From: Glycomyces sambucus
GTDB lineage: Bacteria > Actinomycetota > Actinomycetes > Mycobacteriales > Micromonosporaceae
Assembly (NCBI RefSeq): GCF_900102815.1
Contig: NZ_FNGF01000005.1
Location: 248,001 to 312,000, forward strand
Length of the DNA stretch: 64,000 nt
Direction of reading: 5' to 3'
Below the pieces are notes generated by a model that worked only from the letters and a program-made list of their open reading frames with translations, was not told the origin of the DNA and ran no database searches. Made by a program: the position numbers and the translations under genes. Shown here piece by piece: positions 1 to 9,198 of the stretch (its first letter is position 1; the number at the start of each line of letters is the position of its first letter).

Positions 1-936
1 TCCCAGGAGGGCACGGTCTTCCGGGCCGAGTCGATCCTCGCCGGCGCCCTGTTCCTGTCGATGCCGTACATCTTCGGCGCGCTCTCGGGCGTCGTCTGCG
101 AGCGCTCGGGCGTCATCAACATCGGCATCGAGGGCCAGTTCCTCATGGGCGCCTTCACCGGCGTCCTCGTCGCGAACATCACCGGCAGCATCTACGCCGG
201 GCTCGCCGGCGCGATGATCGCCGGCTCGCTCTCGACGATGCTCCTCGCGCTCCTGGCCACCAAGTACCAGGTGAACCAGGTCGTCGTCGGCGTCATCCTC
301 AACCTGCTCGCGCTCGGCTTCACCAGCTTCATGTACGACCAGCTGAAGAAGGCCGACGGGCTCAACGACGCGTTCTCGGTGCCGGTCATCTCGTGGGGCC
401 CGCTCGCGGACATCCCCGTGCTCGGCCCGGTCCTGTTCCAGCAGAAGCTGTTCGTGTACGTCGGCCTCGTCATGGTCCTCGTCGTGTGGTTCCTGCTGTA
501 CCGGACCCGCTGGGGCCTGCGGACCCGCGCGGTCGGCGAGCACCCGGCCGCCGCGGACTCCATGGGCGTCAACGTCAACCGCCTCCGCTACTGGAACGTG
601 GTCGCCGCGGGCCTCCTCGCCGGCTTCGGCGGGGCCTGGTTCACGCTCGGGAACTCGCTGGCGTTCAACAAGAACATGACCGCCGGGCTCGGCTTCGTCG
701 CGCTCGCGGTCATGATCGTGGGCCGCTGGAACCCGCTCGGCGTCCTCGCCGGGGCCCTGATCTTCGGCTTCACCACCCAGATCGCCCGCGACCTCTCCGC
801 GGCCGGCTCCTCGGTGCCCGGCGAGTTCCTCCAGATGCTCCCGTACGCGGTCACGCTCGTGGTCGTGGCGGGCCTCATCGGCAAGGCCAAGGCCCCGGCG
901 GCCGACGGCGTGCCGTACAACCCGGGGGACAAGTAG
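1..936 (+). CDS. Nucleoside ABC importer permease, 5' end outside window
   Basis: The frame is open from base 1, twenty codons ahead of the first ATG at 61, so the gene starts upstream of the window and 311 residues are visible. It is a very hydrophobic integral membrane protein with about eight predicted membrane segments. The conserved cytoplasmic loop SGVINIGIEGQ and the later GLGFVALAVMIVGRWNPLG are typical of BmpC/YufQ-type permeases of BMP-lipoprotein-dependent nucleoside importers. It is followed directly by cytidine deaminase and thymidine phosphorylase, which supports nucleosides as substrate. The ATPase, partner permease and binding lipoprotein should lie upstream. Family assignment is firm; exact substrate is inferred from context. 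Confidence 0.9.
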   Translation, partial: SQEGTVFRAESILAGALFLSMPYIFGALSGVVCERSGVINIGIEGQFLMGAFTGVLVANITGSIYAGLAGAMIAGSLSTMLLALLATKYQVNQVVVGVILNLLALGFTSFMYDQLKKADGLNDAFSVPVISWGPLADIPVLGPVLFQQKLFVYVGLVMVLVVWFLLYRTRWGLRTRAVGEHPAAADSMGVNVNRLRYWNVVAAGLLAGFGGAWFTLGNSLAFNKNMTAGLGFVALAVMIVGRWNPLGVLAGALIFGFTTQIARDLSAAGSSVPGEFLQMLPYAVTLVVVAGLIGKAKAPAADGVPYNPGDK

Positions 937-951
937 GTGGGAGGCACCACT

Positions 952-1344
952 GTGGACATCGACTGGGAGGCGCTGCGCGCCGAGGCCCGCGAGGCCATGA
1001 CGCACGCGTACGTCCCGTACTCGAAGTACCCGGTCGGGGTGGCGGGACTCGTCGACGACGGCCGGACCGTGTCCGGCTGCAACGTCGAGAACGCCTCCTA
1101 CGGCCTGACCCTGTGCGCCGAGTGCGGCATGGTCTCGCAGCTCGCCGCGACCGGCGGCGGGCGCCTGGTCGCCGTCGCGTGCGTCGACGGCGCGGGGGAC
1201 CCCCTCACCCCCTGCGGCCGCTGCCGCCAGCTCCTGTTCGAGCACGGCGGCCCCGGCTGCCTCGTGGACGAGCGGCCGGAGCCGACCACCGTCGGGGCGC
1301 TCCTGCCCGGCGCGTTCGGGCCCGACCACCTGTCCGCCGACTGA
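952..1344 (+). CDS. cdd: Cytidine deaminase
   Basis: Hydrolytic deamination of cytidine and deoxycytidine to uridine and deoxyuridine in pyrimidine salvage. About 130 residues, normal for the small tetrameric zinc enzyme. Zinc and catalytic motifs are visible: CNVENASYGLTLCAEC (first zinc Cys and the proton-shuttle Glu in CAE) and PCGRCRQ (the two further zinc Cys). The GTG at 952 is preferred because GGGAGG lies seven bases upstream; an in-frame GTG at 937, immediately after the permease stop, would add five residues and cannot be excluded. The tight junction with the permease and with deoA downstream indicates one salvage operon. Confidence 0.93.
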   Translation: MDIDWEALRAEAREAMTHAYVPYSKYPVGVAGLVDDGRTVSGCNVENASYGLTLCAECGMVSQLAATGGGRLVAVACVDGAGDPLTPCGRCRQLLFEHGGPGCLVDERPEPTTVGALLPGAFGPDHLSAD

Positions 1345-1429
1345 ATCCGACCCCTCGGCATCGGGACCGCCCGCGGGCGCCCCCGATGCCGTTCGGGTCT
1401 CCGCCATCGGTACTAGTGAGGGAACGCCA

Positions 1430-2707
1430 ATGATCACCGCTGTGGACGTCATCCGCGCCAAACGGGACGGCGGCGAGCTGTCGACCGCGCAGATCGACTG
1501 GGTCATCGACGCCTACACGAAGGGCGACGTCGCGGACGAGCAGATGTCGGCCCTCGCGATGGCGATCTTCCTCAACGGGGCCCTGCCGCGCGAGATCGCC
1601 GACTGGACCGCCGCGATGATCCGCTCGGGCATCACGCTCGACCTCTCCCAGGTCGGCAAGCGGTGCGTCGACAAGCACTCCACGGGCGGGGTGGGCGACA
1701 AGATCACGCTCCCGCTCGCGCCGCTCGTCGCGGCCTTCGGCGTCGCCGTGCCGCAGCTGTCGGGCCGCGGGCTCGGCCACACCGGCGGGACGCTCGACAA
1801 GCTGGAGTCGATCCCCGGCTTCCAGGTCGACCTGTCCGAGGCCCGGGTCGTCGAGCAGCTCAAGGAGATCGGCGCGGTCATCTGCGCGGCCACCGGCGAC
1901 CTCGCCCCGGCCGACAAGAAGCTGTACGCCCTCCGCGACATCACCTCCACTGTGGAGTCGATCCCGCTCATCGCGTCCTCCATCATGTGCAAGAAGATCG
2001 CCGAGGGGGCCGACGCGATCGTCCTCGACGTCAAGGTCGGCTCCGGCGCCTTCATGAAGGACTTCGCCGAGGCCAAGGAGCTCGCCGAGACCATGGTCCG
2101 CCTCGGCGCCGACCACGGCGTCGACACCCGCGCGCTCCTCACCGACATGTCGGTCCCCTTGGGCCGCACCGCCGGGAACGCCCTCGAAGTCCGCGAGTCC
2201 GTCGAGGTCCTCGACGGCGGCGGCCCCGCCGACGTCGTCGAGCTCACCGTCGCCCTCGCCAAGGAGATGCTCGCCGCCGCCGGGCAGCCCGACGCCGACC
2301 CGGCCGCCGCGCTCAAGGACGGCCGCGCGATGGACGCCTGGCGCAGGATGATCGCCGCCCAGGGCGGCGAGGTCGACGCCCCGCTCCCCGTCGCCCGCGA
2401 GACCGAGGAGGTCACCGCCGACGCGGACGGCTTCGTCGCCGAGATGGACGCCTACGCCGTCGGCGTCGCCGCCTGGCGCCTCGGCGCGGGCCGCGAGCGC
2501 CAGGGCCAGCCCGTCCAGTTCGGTGCGGGCGTGGAGATCCTGAAGACCCTGGGCGAGCCCGTCAAGGCCGGCGAGGCGGTCTTCCGCCTCCACACCGACA
2601 CCCCCGACCGGTTCGCCGCCGCGAAGGAGTCCCTGGCCGGCCGGTGGTCCGTCGGCGCCGCGCCCGCCGAACGCGGCCCGATCGTCCTCGACCGCGTCAC
2701 CGCCTAG
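1430..2707 (+). CDS. deoA: Thymidine (pyrimidine-nucleoside) phosphorylase
   Basis: Phosphorolysis of thymidine and related deoxynucleosides to base plus deoxyribose 1-phosphate, cytosolic, dimeric. At 425 residues it has the family length. The signature KHSTGGVGDK (phosphate binding, about residues 80-89) and SGRGLGHTGGTLDKLE are intact, as is KIAEGADAIVLDVKVGSGAF around residues 180-200. The start ATG follows GAGGGAACGCC. It lies 85 bases after cdd on the same strand; the product chain permease, deaminase, phosphorylase is a coherent nucleoside scavenging set. A strong hairpin follows the stop. Confidence 0.95.
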   Translation: MITAVDVIRAKRDGGELSTAQIDWVIDAYTKGDVADEQMSALAMAIFLNGALPREIADWTAAMIRSGITLDLSQVGKRCVDKHSTGGVGDKITLPLAPLVAAFGVAVPQLSGRGLGHTGGTLDKLESIPGFQVDLSEARVVEQLKEIGAVICAATGDLAPADKKLYALRDITSTVESIPLIASSIMCKKIAEGADAIVLDVKVGSGAFMKDFAEAKELAETMVRLGADHGVDTRALLTDMSVPLGRTAGNALEVRESVEVLDGGGPADVVELTVALAKEMLAAAGQPDADPAAALKDGRAMDAWRRMIAAQGGEVDAPLPVARETEEVTADADGFVAEMDAYAVGVAAWRLGAGRERQGQPVQFGAGVEILKTLGEPVKAGEAVFRLHTDTPDRFAAAKESLAGRWSVGAAPAERGPIVLDRVTA

Positions 2708-2711
2708 CGAG

Positions 2712-2751
2712 CGCGAAGGGCGGCACCGCACTCGCGGTGCCGCCCTTCGCG
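2712..2751. terminator. Bidirectional hairpin between deoA and the M20 gene
   Basis: A perfect 18-bp stem (arms 2712-2729 and 2734-2751) closes a 4-base loop between two convergent stop codons. There is no U-run on either strand, as is common in high-GC actinomycetes. It probably ends both transcripts. Confidence 0.85.
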
Positions 2752-2753
2752 TG

Positions 2754-4001
2754 TCAGCAGCCGGACCGCTCCGACAGCCACGCCGCCATGCCGCGCACGC
2801 CGTGGCCGATCGCGGCCTCATCGGGGGTGAACCCCGGGAAGTGCGGGAACGCCGTCGTCACGTCCGCCCCCGGCGCCTGGACCCCGAGGTACGCGTAGGT
2901 GCCGGGCCGGTCGTCCATGAACAGCCCGAAGTCCTCCCCGCTGAACGGCAGCGCCGCATGGATCACCGCGACCTCGTGCCCGTTCCGGCGCAGGAATCGC
3001 TTGAGCGCGTTGGCCTCCGCCTCCGGGCACGGCATCGCGGGGAACGGGTCCTCCGGGTACACCGCCGTCGAACCGTAGCCTTGCGCGAGGCGGTCGACGT
3101 CCGCGCGGACCTCCGGATAGCGGTCCTCGGGCCAGCACCGCGACGAGAACCGCACCATGCCCTCCTCGGCGCTGGCGCGCATGAACACGAACGACGCGAG
3201 CGGCCCGTCCTCCACCTGGAGGTCGGCGATGAGTTGTTCCAGGTCGGCCCCGGTCTGCGGCGCGCTCACCGTCCCGAGCGCGTTGACCTCCCCGGCCAGC
3301 GCCTCGGCCCGCTCGACCGCGTCCGCGCCCGCCAACGTGACCGAACCGCGGTCCAGGCCCGGCATGCCCGACCCGGGGTTGACCCCGAACACGCCCACCG
3401 GCATGAATCCGCAGTGCAGGGCGTGGATCTCCTCGGGCCGGGTCCGCGCGAACACGCCGTCGTCGAGCATCGCCCGGGCCCCGGTCAGGGACTCCTCGGC
3501 GGGTTGGAACACGAACACGACCGTGCCGTGCAGTCGCCGCCGCAGCTTCGCCAGCACCCGCGCGACCCCGACACCGACGGTGGTGTGGATGTCGTGCCCG
3601 CACAGGTGCTTCGCGGCCGTTCCGCCGCCGATCTGGTCCTGGGCGGGCACCGCGTCCATGTCGGCCCGGTACGCGACCGTCCGGCCCCGGTGCCGCCCCC
3701 GCAGCACCCCGACGACGCCGTGCCCGCCGACGCCCGTCCGCACCTCGAGCCCGGCGGCCCGCAGCGCCTCGGCGACCTTCCCGGCGGTGCGCCGCTCCTC
3801 GCCCGGCCCTTCGGGGTTGGCGTTCAGATCGCGCCGGAACGCGATCAGTTCCTCCTCGATCAGCCGCACCTCGGCCTCGATGTCACCGGACTGCGATCCG
3901 CTCGCGGCCGCCGCTGCGCCCGGCACACTCACGGACGCGACGGCGGCCGCGGTCCCCAGCAGCACCCGGCGGCTGACGTTCTGGAATTCAGGGGGTGTCA
4001 T
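2754..4001 (-). CDS. Secreted M20-family amidohydrolase (hippurate hydrolase-like)
   Basis: Zinc-dependent hydrolase of N-acyl amino acids or short peptides. The N-terminus carries a Tat signal (SRRVLLG at about residues 10-16, then a hydrophobic stretch ending AAAA), so the folded enzyme is likely exported. M20D metal motifs are present in order: RADMDAVPA, CGHDIHTT, QPAEES and a late H in FSGEDFG. The length of 415 residues fits the family plus signal. It is transcribed against deoA and separated from the next gene by about 220 bases. Substrate is not predictable; an extracellular role in amino-acid scavenging is inference from the Tat signal. Confidence 0.88.
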   Translation of the reverse strand: MTPPEFQNVSRRVLLGTAAAVASVSVPGAAAAASGSQSGDIEAEVRLIEEELIAFRRDLNANPEGPGEERRTAGKVAEALRAAGLEVRTGVGGHGVVGVLRGRHRGRTVAYRADMDAVPAQDQIGGGTAAKHLCGHDIHTTVGVGVARVLAKLRRRLHGTVVFVFQPAEESLTGARAMLDDGVFARTRPEEIHALHCGFMPVGVFGVNPGSGMPGLDRGSVTLAGADAVERAEALAGEVNALGTVSAPQTGADLEQLIADLQVEDGPLASFVFMRASAEEGMVRFSSRCWPEDRYPEVRADVDRLAQGYGSTAVYPEDPFPAMPCPEAEANALKRFLRRNGHEVAVIHAALPFSGEDFGLFMDDRPGTYAYLGVQAPGADVTTAFPHFPGFTPDEAAIGHGVRGMAAWLSERSGC

Positions 4002-4224
4002 GGTCTCCTCCGTATCGGAATCGGATCCCCCGATTCTCGATTCCGCACGGCCCCCGGCGCAGTCATGCAGACCCCCGGATCACCGGTCGGGTCCGCCCCC
4101 GTCATGGCCTCCCGGAGGGCGACGCGACCGCGCGGGCCCGTGCGAGCCGGGTCTCCACTGATCGTTGACAGTCCGTCCCGGTTCGACCACACTGGAGGCC
4201 GTTCGCGCCGCCCAGAGGAGATCC

Positions 4225-5124
4225 ATGCCGTTCGAGGACCCCGCGCACCCCGCGCCGCTGTACCGGCTCGTGGAGTCGCCCTTCGGCCGCGCCTACCTGC
4301 GGCTGCTGGGGCGGCCCGACGGGGAGGACATGGTCTACCGGATCTCGGGCTCGGTGTACGCCGACGTGCCGGGGGACGCGCTCGCGCCGTCGCTTCGGCA
4401 CGGCGCCAAGCTGTTCGGCTTCGAGGGCTACAACATCCGCCGCCTGCACCGCGAGCCCGGCACGAACCTGCTGCACCTGCTGACGCGCGAGATCGTCTTC
4501 TACACCGACCCGGCCGACCCGACGACGATCCTCACCGAGTGGGCGAACCCCGTCGACGGCCGCACCTACCCGGTGGTGCCGGTCAACAACGACGCGGTCA
4601 ACCAGGGCCCCTTCCCGATCGCCGCGTCCTTCACCGGGCCGCCGCCGCGGGCCGCGCACGGGCAGTTCGTGTGGACCATGGACATCCCGCCGCGCACCGA
4701 CCTGGGCGCGACGCTCGGGGACGGCTTCGGGCTGCCGGGCGGGGTCTACACGACGTTCGAGCTGTTCGACTTCATGGTCGCCGAGGACGTCGTGGACGCG
4801 TGCCGCGGCCGCCGCGTGCCCGAGGGCGCGATGCCGGTGGTGAACACGTGGACCCGTTCCAGCCCTTGGCCTCCGTTCACGGGCCTCGCGGAGGCGGAGA
4901 CCGGCGGCGCCGGGGTCGTGTACCACGCGCGCTCGTGGACCCTCGGCGGCTTCGACGAGCTGGAGGTGTGGCTCAAGGACGCCGTCGAGGCCGACCATCC
5001 CCTGTACACGGCCGCCCCCGACGAGCCGGGCCCGAGCCAGACCTCGTGGAGTTCGTTCTGGGCCAAGCAGCTCGGCGAGGGCGCGATCACGTGGGAGGAG
5101 TGGCGCGAGGCGAACGGCGCCTGA
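4225..5124 (+). CDS. DUF1838-like protein
   Basis: A 299-residue soluble protein with no signal peptide. The region LFGFEGYNIRRLHR and VVPVNNDAVNQGPFP resembles DUF1838 proteins as I remember them; no function is established for that family. ATG 4225 is chosen because AGAGGAG ends four bases upstream; a TTG at 4165 would extend the frame by twenty residues but has no binding site. Trp/Pro-rich C-terminal half (NTWTRSSPWPPF, SWSSFWAKQLG). It stands alone between the M20 gene and a methyltransferase and gives no contextual clue. Confidence 0.7.
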   Translation: MPFEDPAHPAPLYRLVESPFGRAYLRLLGRPDGEDMVYRISGSVYADVPGDALAPSLRHGAKLFGFEGYNIRRLHREPGTNLLHLLTREIVFYTDPADPTTILTEWANPVDGRTYPVVPVNNDAVNQGPFPIAASFTGPPPRAAHGQFVWTMDIPPRTDLGATLGDGFGLPGGVYTTFELFDFMVAEDVVDACRGRRVPEGAMPVVNTWTRSSPWPPFTGLAEAETGGAGVVYHARSWTLGGFDELEVWLKDAVEADHPLYTAAPDEPGPSQTSWSSFWAKQLGEGAITWEEWREANGA

Positions 5125-5242
5125 GAGGCCGAGCCGCACAGCGTGTGCGCCGCGCACCCCGGAGAACCGGTACCGTCGACTCCAGACCCCTGCGGGGCCC
5201 GCGGCCCCGCGCCTCCGTTGCGTTCTTGCAGGAAGGCAGGCC

Positions 5243-6067
5243 ATGCACGACGACGACATCGAGCTGCCGCCAGGCACCGACACCTCCGTCCCGGCCACCG
5301 CGCGCGTCTACGACGCGCTGCTGGGCGGCTCCACCAACCTCGCGGTCGACCGGGTCGCCGCCGACGTGTTCGCGCAGCACATCCCGCAGGCGCGCGAGTG
5401 CGCGAAGCTCAACCGCAGCGCGCTCATCCGCGGCGTGGAGTACCTGGTGCGCACCGCCGGGATGGACCAGATCCTCGACATCGGGTGCGGGCTGCCGACC
5501 GCGCAGAACACGCACCAGGTCGCGGCGGGGATCGACCCGGACGCGAAGGTCGTCTACGTCGACCACGACCCCATGGTGATCGCCCACGCGAACACGCTCC
5601 TGGCCGGGAACGAGTCCGCGATCGTGGTCGAGGCCGACCTCCTGGACCCCGACTACATCCTGTCGCGCACCGAGATCCGCGCGTTCCTGGACTTCGACCG
5701 CCCGATCGCGCTGCTGCTGGTCGGGATGATCATGCAGATCAGCGACGAGCAGCGCCCCAACGACATCATCGCGGCGCTCATGGGCGCCATGCCGTCCGGC
5801 AGCCACCTGCTGCTGACGTCGTGGCCGGACACGGGCGAGCCGGAGCAGGCGGCCCTGTCGGCGGCGTGCATCGAGACGCTCGGGAACGGCTGGATGCGCC
5901 CGGTCCCGGTGCTGGAGAGCCACTTCCTGGGCATGGAGATGGTCGCGCCGGGCCTGGAGTACATCCCGCGCTGGTTCCCCGAAGAGCCCGACCGCCCCGT
6001 GCGCGAGGTCGCCGAGCTGGAGCCGTACGAGCGCACCCAGATGGCCGGCATCGCCCGCAAGACCTGA
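5243..6067 (+). CDS. SAM-dependent methyltransferase, PF04672 (DUF574) type
   Basis: A 274-residue Rossmann-fold protein of the actinomycete-specific S-adenosyl methyltransferase family. The diagnostic N-terminus (TARVYDALLGGSTNLAVDR, about residues 17-35) is followed by motif I ILDIGCGLPTAQNTHQ (about 78-93) and the acidic VVYVDHDPMV (about 107-116). These proteins occur in many paralogues per genome and few have known substrates. The start follows GGAAGGCAGGCC. It ends just before a strong hairpin shared with the convergent protease gene. Confidence 0.88.
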   Translation: MHDDDIELPPGTDTSVPATARVYDALLGGSTNLAVDRVAADVFAQHIPQARECAKLNRSALIRGVEYLVRTAGMDQILDIGCGLPTAQNTHQVAAGIDPDAKVVYVDHDPMVIAHANTLLAGNESAIVVEADLLDPDYILSRTEIRAFLDFDRPIALLLVGMIMQISDEQRPNDIIAALMGAMPSGSHLLLTSWPDTGEPEQAALSAACIETLGNGWMRPVPVLESHFLGMEMVAPGLEYIPRWFPEEPDRPVREVAELEPYERTQMAGIARKT

Positions 6068-6081
6068 TTCCAGGAGGATGC

Positions 6082-6115
6082 GACAGGGCCCGCGCCGGAA
6101 GGCGCGGGCCCTGTC
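6082..6115. terminator. Bidirectional hairpin between methyltransferase and protease
   Basis: Arms 6082-6096 and 6101-6115 form a perfect 15-bp GC-rich stem closed by a GGAA tetraloop between two convergent stops. Confidence 0.85.
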
Positions 6116-6146
6116 TCCTCATCCCAATCGGTTCGGGTCGCGGTGC

Positions 6147-7364
<1,218 letters not shown>

Positions 7365-7601
7365 GAGGAACTCCTTCGGTCGTCCCGGCGGCGGCGGTGC
7401 TTGGGCCGCGCCACCGGGGGAGGGTGGTCCGGGTGAGGCCCGGTGCTCTGGGGGGAGCGGGGGACGGGCCCCGGGGCCGGCGGCGCCGCACGCCGGGGAC
7501 CGGGCGCGGGCGGTGACGCGCGGACCGGGCCCCCTCGGCCCGGTCCGCGTCACCCGTCCGGGCGCTGCGGCCGTGCGACGGGCCGTCAGACCCTGGCAGT
7601 G

Positions 7602-7662
7602 AGCCTAAACGAGAGAACAAATCGTGTAAAGGGTTCGTACCGGATTTATAGATCAGTGAATG
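7602..7662 (-). promoter_or_regulatory. Promoter of protease 1 with upstream conserved box
   Basis: The 410-base gap between proteases 1 and 2 holds this promoter and the next terminator. On the minus strand TTTACA, 17 bases, TAGGCT forms a good -35/-10 pair (7602-7630). Seventeen bases upstream of the -35 lies CATTCACTGATCTAT (7648-7662). The same box at the same distance precedes protease 3, so an activator site is likely. The leader to the TTG start is long, about 230 bases. Confidence 0.6.
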
Positions 7663-7694
7663 TCCAACCACCGCCTAGTGTCCGAAACAGACGA

Positions 7695-7742
7695 ACGGGC
7701 CGAGGCGCCGCGCACCGGCTGGCGCGCAGGGCCTCGGCCCGT
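7695..7742 (-). terminator. Hairpin downstream of protease 2
   Basis: A perfect 12-bp stem (7695-7706 with 7731-7742) encloses a GC-rich inner fold and sits about 30 bases past the stop codon of protease 2. No U-run. Confidence 0.65.
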
Positions 7743-7774
7743 CTCCGGATCAGCGGCGGGGGCCGCTCACCAGG

Positions 7775-8956
7775 CTAGAGGTAGGTGTAGAGCAGCCGGT
7801 TGGGGCTGCCGCTGCCCGGGTTGGTCACGACGCCGGTGGTGGCGTTGGAGGTGATCCAGTTCGTCACCGCGGACGGGGACGCGCTGGGGTTGGCCTGGAG
7901 GTACAGGGCGGCGACGCCCGCGACGTGCGGGGAGGCCATCGACGTGCCGGAGATGGTGTTGGTGGCCGAGTTCGAGGAGTACCACGCCGAGGTGATCGAG
8001 GACCCGGGCGCGAAGACGTCCACGCACGTGCCGTAGTTCGAGTAGCTGGCGCGGGCGTCGGTCGAGGTGGTCGCGCCGACGGTGATCGCCGACGGGGTCG
8101 AGGCGGGGGAGCGGTTGCACGCGTTGGTGGACTCGTTGCCGGCCGCCACCACGAAGGTGACGCCCGAGGAGACCGCCGAGGCGACCGCGCTGTTCAGGGA
8201 CGCGGAGTACCCGCCGCCGAGGCTCATGTTGGCCACGGCGGGCTTGATGGCGTTGGTGCGCACCCAGTTGATGCCGTTGATGACCCCGGCGGTGGTGCCG
8301 GAGCCGGCGTTGTCGAGGACGCGCACGCCGTGGAGCGTGACGCCCTTGGCGACGCCGTGGATCGTCCCGCCGACGGTGCCGGCGACGTGGGTGCCGTGGC
8401 CGTTGCCGTCCTGGGGGTTCGAGTCGTTCTGGATGAAGTCGTAGCCGTTGCCCACGCGCCCGCTGAACTGCGTGTGGCTGGCGTTGATGCCGGTGTCCAC
8501 GATGTACGCGTGCACGCCCGCGCCGGTGTAGTTGTAGGTGTAGGTGCCCGACAGCGGCCGGTTGCGCTGGTCGATGCGGTCGAGGCCCCAGGTCGCGCCG
8601 GTCTGCGTGGCCTGGGTGGTGAACGCGGCGTTCTGCTCGACGAAGGCGACCCCGTCCTGCGCGGCGATCTCCCGGGCTTCGAGCTCGGTCGACTCCACGA
8701 GGAACGCGTCGACGCCCCGGTAGGTCTCGACGACGTCGGCGCCGTCCTCCTCGACGCTCTTCACCTGCGACGAGAACGAGGCGTCCTCGTCGAGGACGAC
8801 GATGTACTCGCCCGCGATGGCGCCGGCGGCGTCCTCGCCGAGGATCGCGCCGTACTGCGGGGCGGCCTCGGCCGCGGTGGCGGTGAACGCGAGCGCCGTG
8901 AGCGCCGCGGCGGCGAGCGCCGCTGCGGCGCCCGTCCTCTTTCTGATGGGTGACAT
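7775..8956 (-). CDS. Secreted S8 serine protease (aqualysin-type), copy 2
   Basis: A 393-residue preproprotease: signal peptide (residues 1-32, ending AEAAP), I9 propeptide (EYIVVLDED to about residue 115) and subtilase domain with Asp154 (IVDTG), His190 (HGTHVAG) and Ser339 (GTSMASPH). Cys280 and Cys311 correspond to the cysteine pair of copy 1. It is closest to copy 3, with nearly identical blocks such as GYDFIQND and GVRVLDNAGSGTTAGV, so the two arose by recent local duplication. It ends right after the catalytic domain. The 242-base gap upstream shows no clear promoter box, so read-through from copy 3 is possible. Confidence 0.92.
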   Translation of the reverse strand: MSPIRKRTGAAAALAAAALTALAFTATAAEAAPQYGAILGEDAAGAIAGEYIVVLDEDASFSSQVKSVEEDGADVVETYRGVDAFLVESTELEAREIAAQDGVAFVEQNAAFTTQATQTGATWGLDRIDQRNRPLSGTYTYNYTGAGVHAYIVDTGINASHTQFSGRVGNGYDFIQNDSNPQDGNGHGTHVAGTVGGTIHGVAKGVTLHGVRVLDNAGSGTTAGVINGINWVRTNAIKPAVANMSLGGGYSASLNSAVASAVSSGVTFVVAAGNESTNACNRSPASTPSAITVGATTSTDARASYSNYGTCVDVFAPGSSITSAWYSSNSATNTISGTSMASPHVAGVAALYLQANPSASPSAVTNWITSNATTGVVTNPGSGSPNRLLYTYL

Positions 8957-9198
8957 GGACGTTCGATCCCTTCGGGTGGTCCCGGCGCGTCCGGTGCCGG
9001 GACGGGGGTGTGGGAGGTGGGGACCGGTTCCGGACCACGTCGGTCCTGAGCGGACCGGTGGTGCCGAGTCGGGGGGCGGGTGCCGGAGGGCCCGGTCGCG
9101 CTGCCGCTGGAGGGTGCGACGGCTCCAGGTCGCGGTGTCCGGTGCAGCGGCCGACGGGGAGGGCCGTCCGGCGCCCGCTATTCAGTTGTGGGGGCGAA

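Noticed and set aside
4102-5298. Long minus-strand frame opposite the DUF1838-like gene
   Set aside because: High-GC shadow frame; the plus strand has proper start signals and a domain-like sequence.
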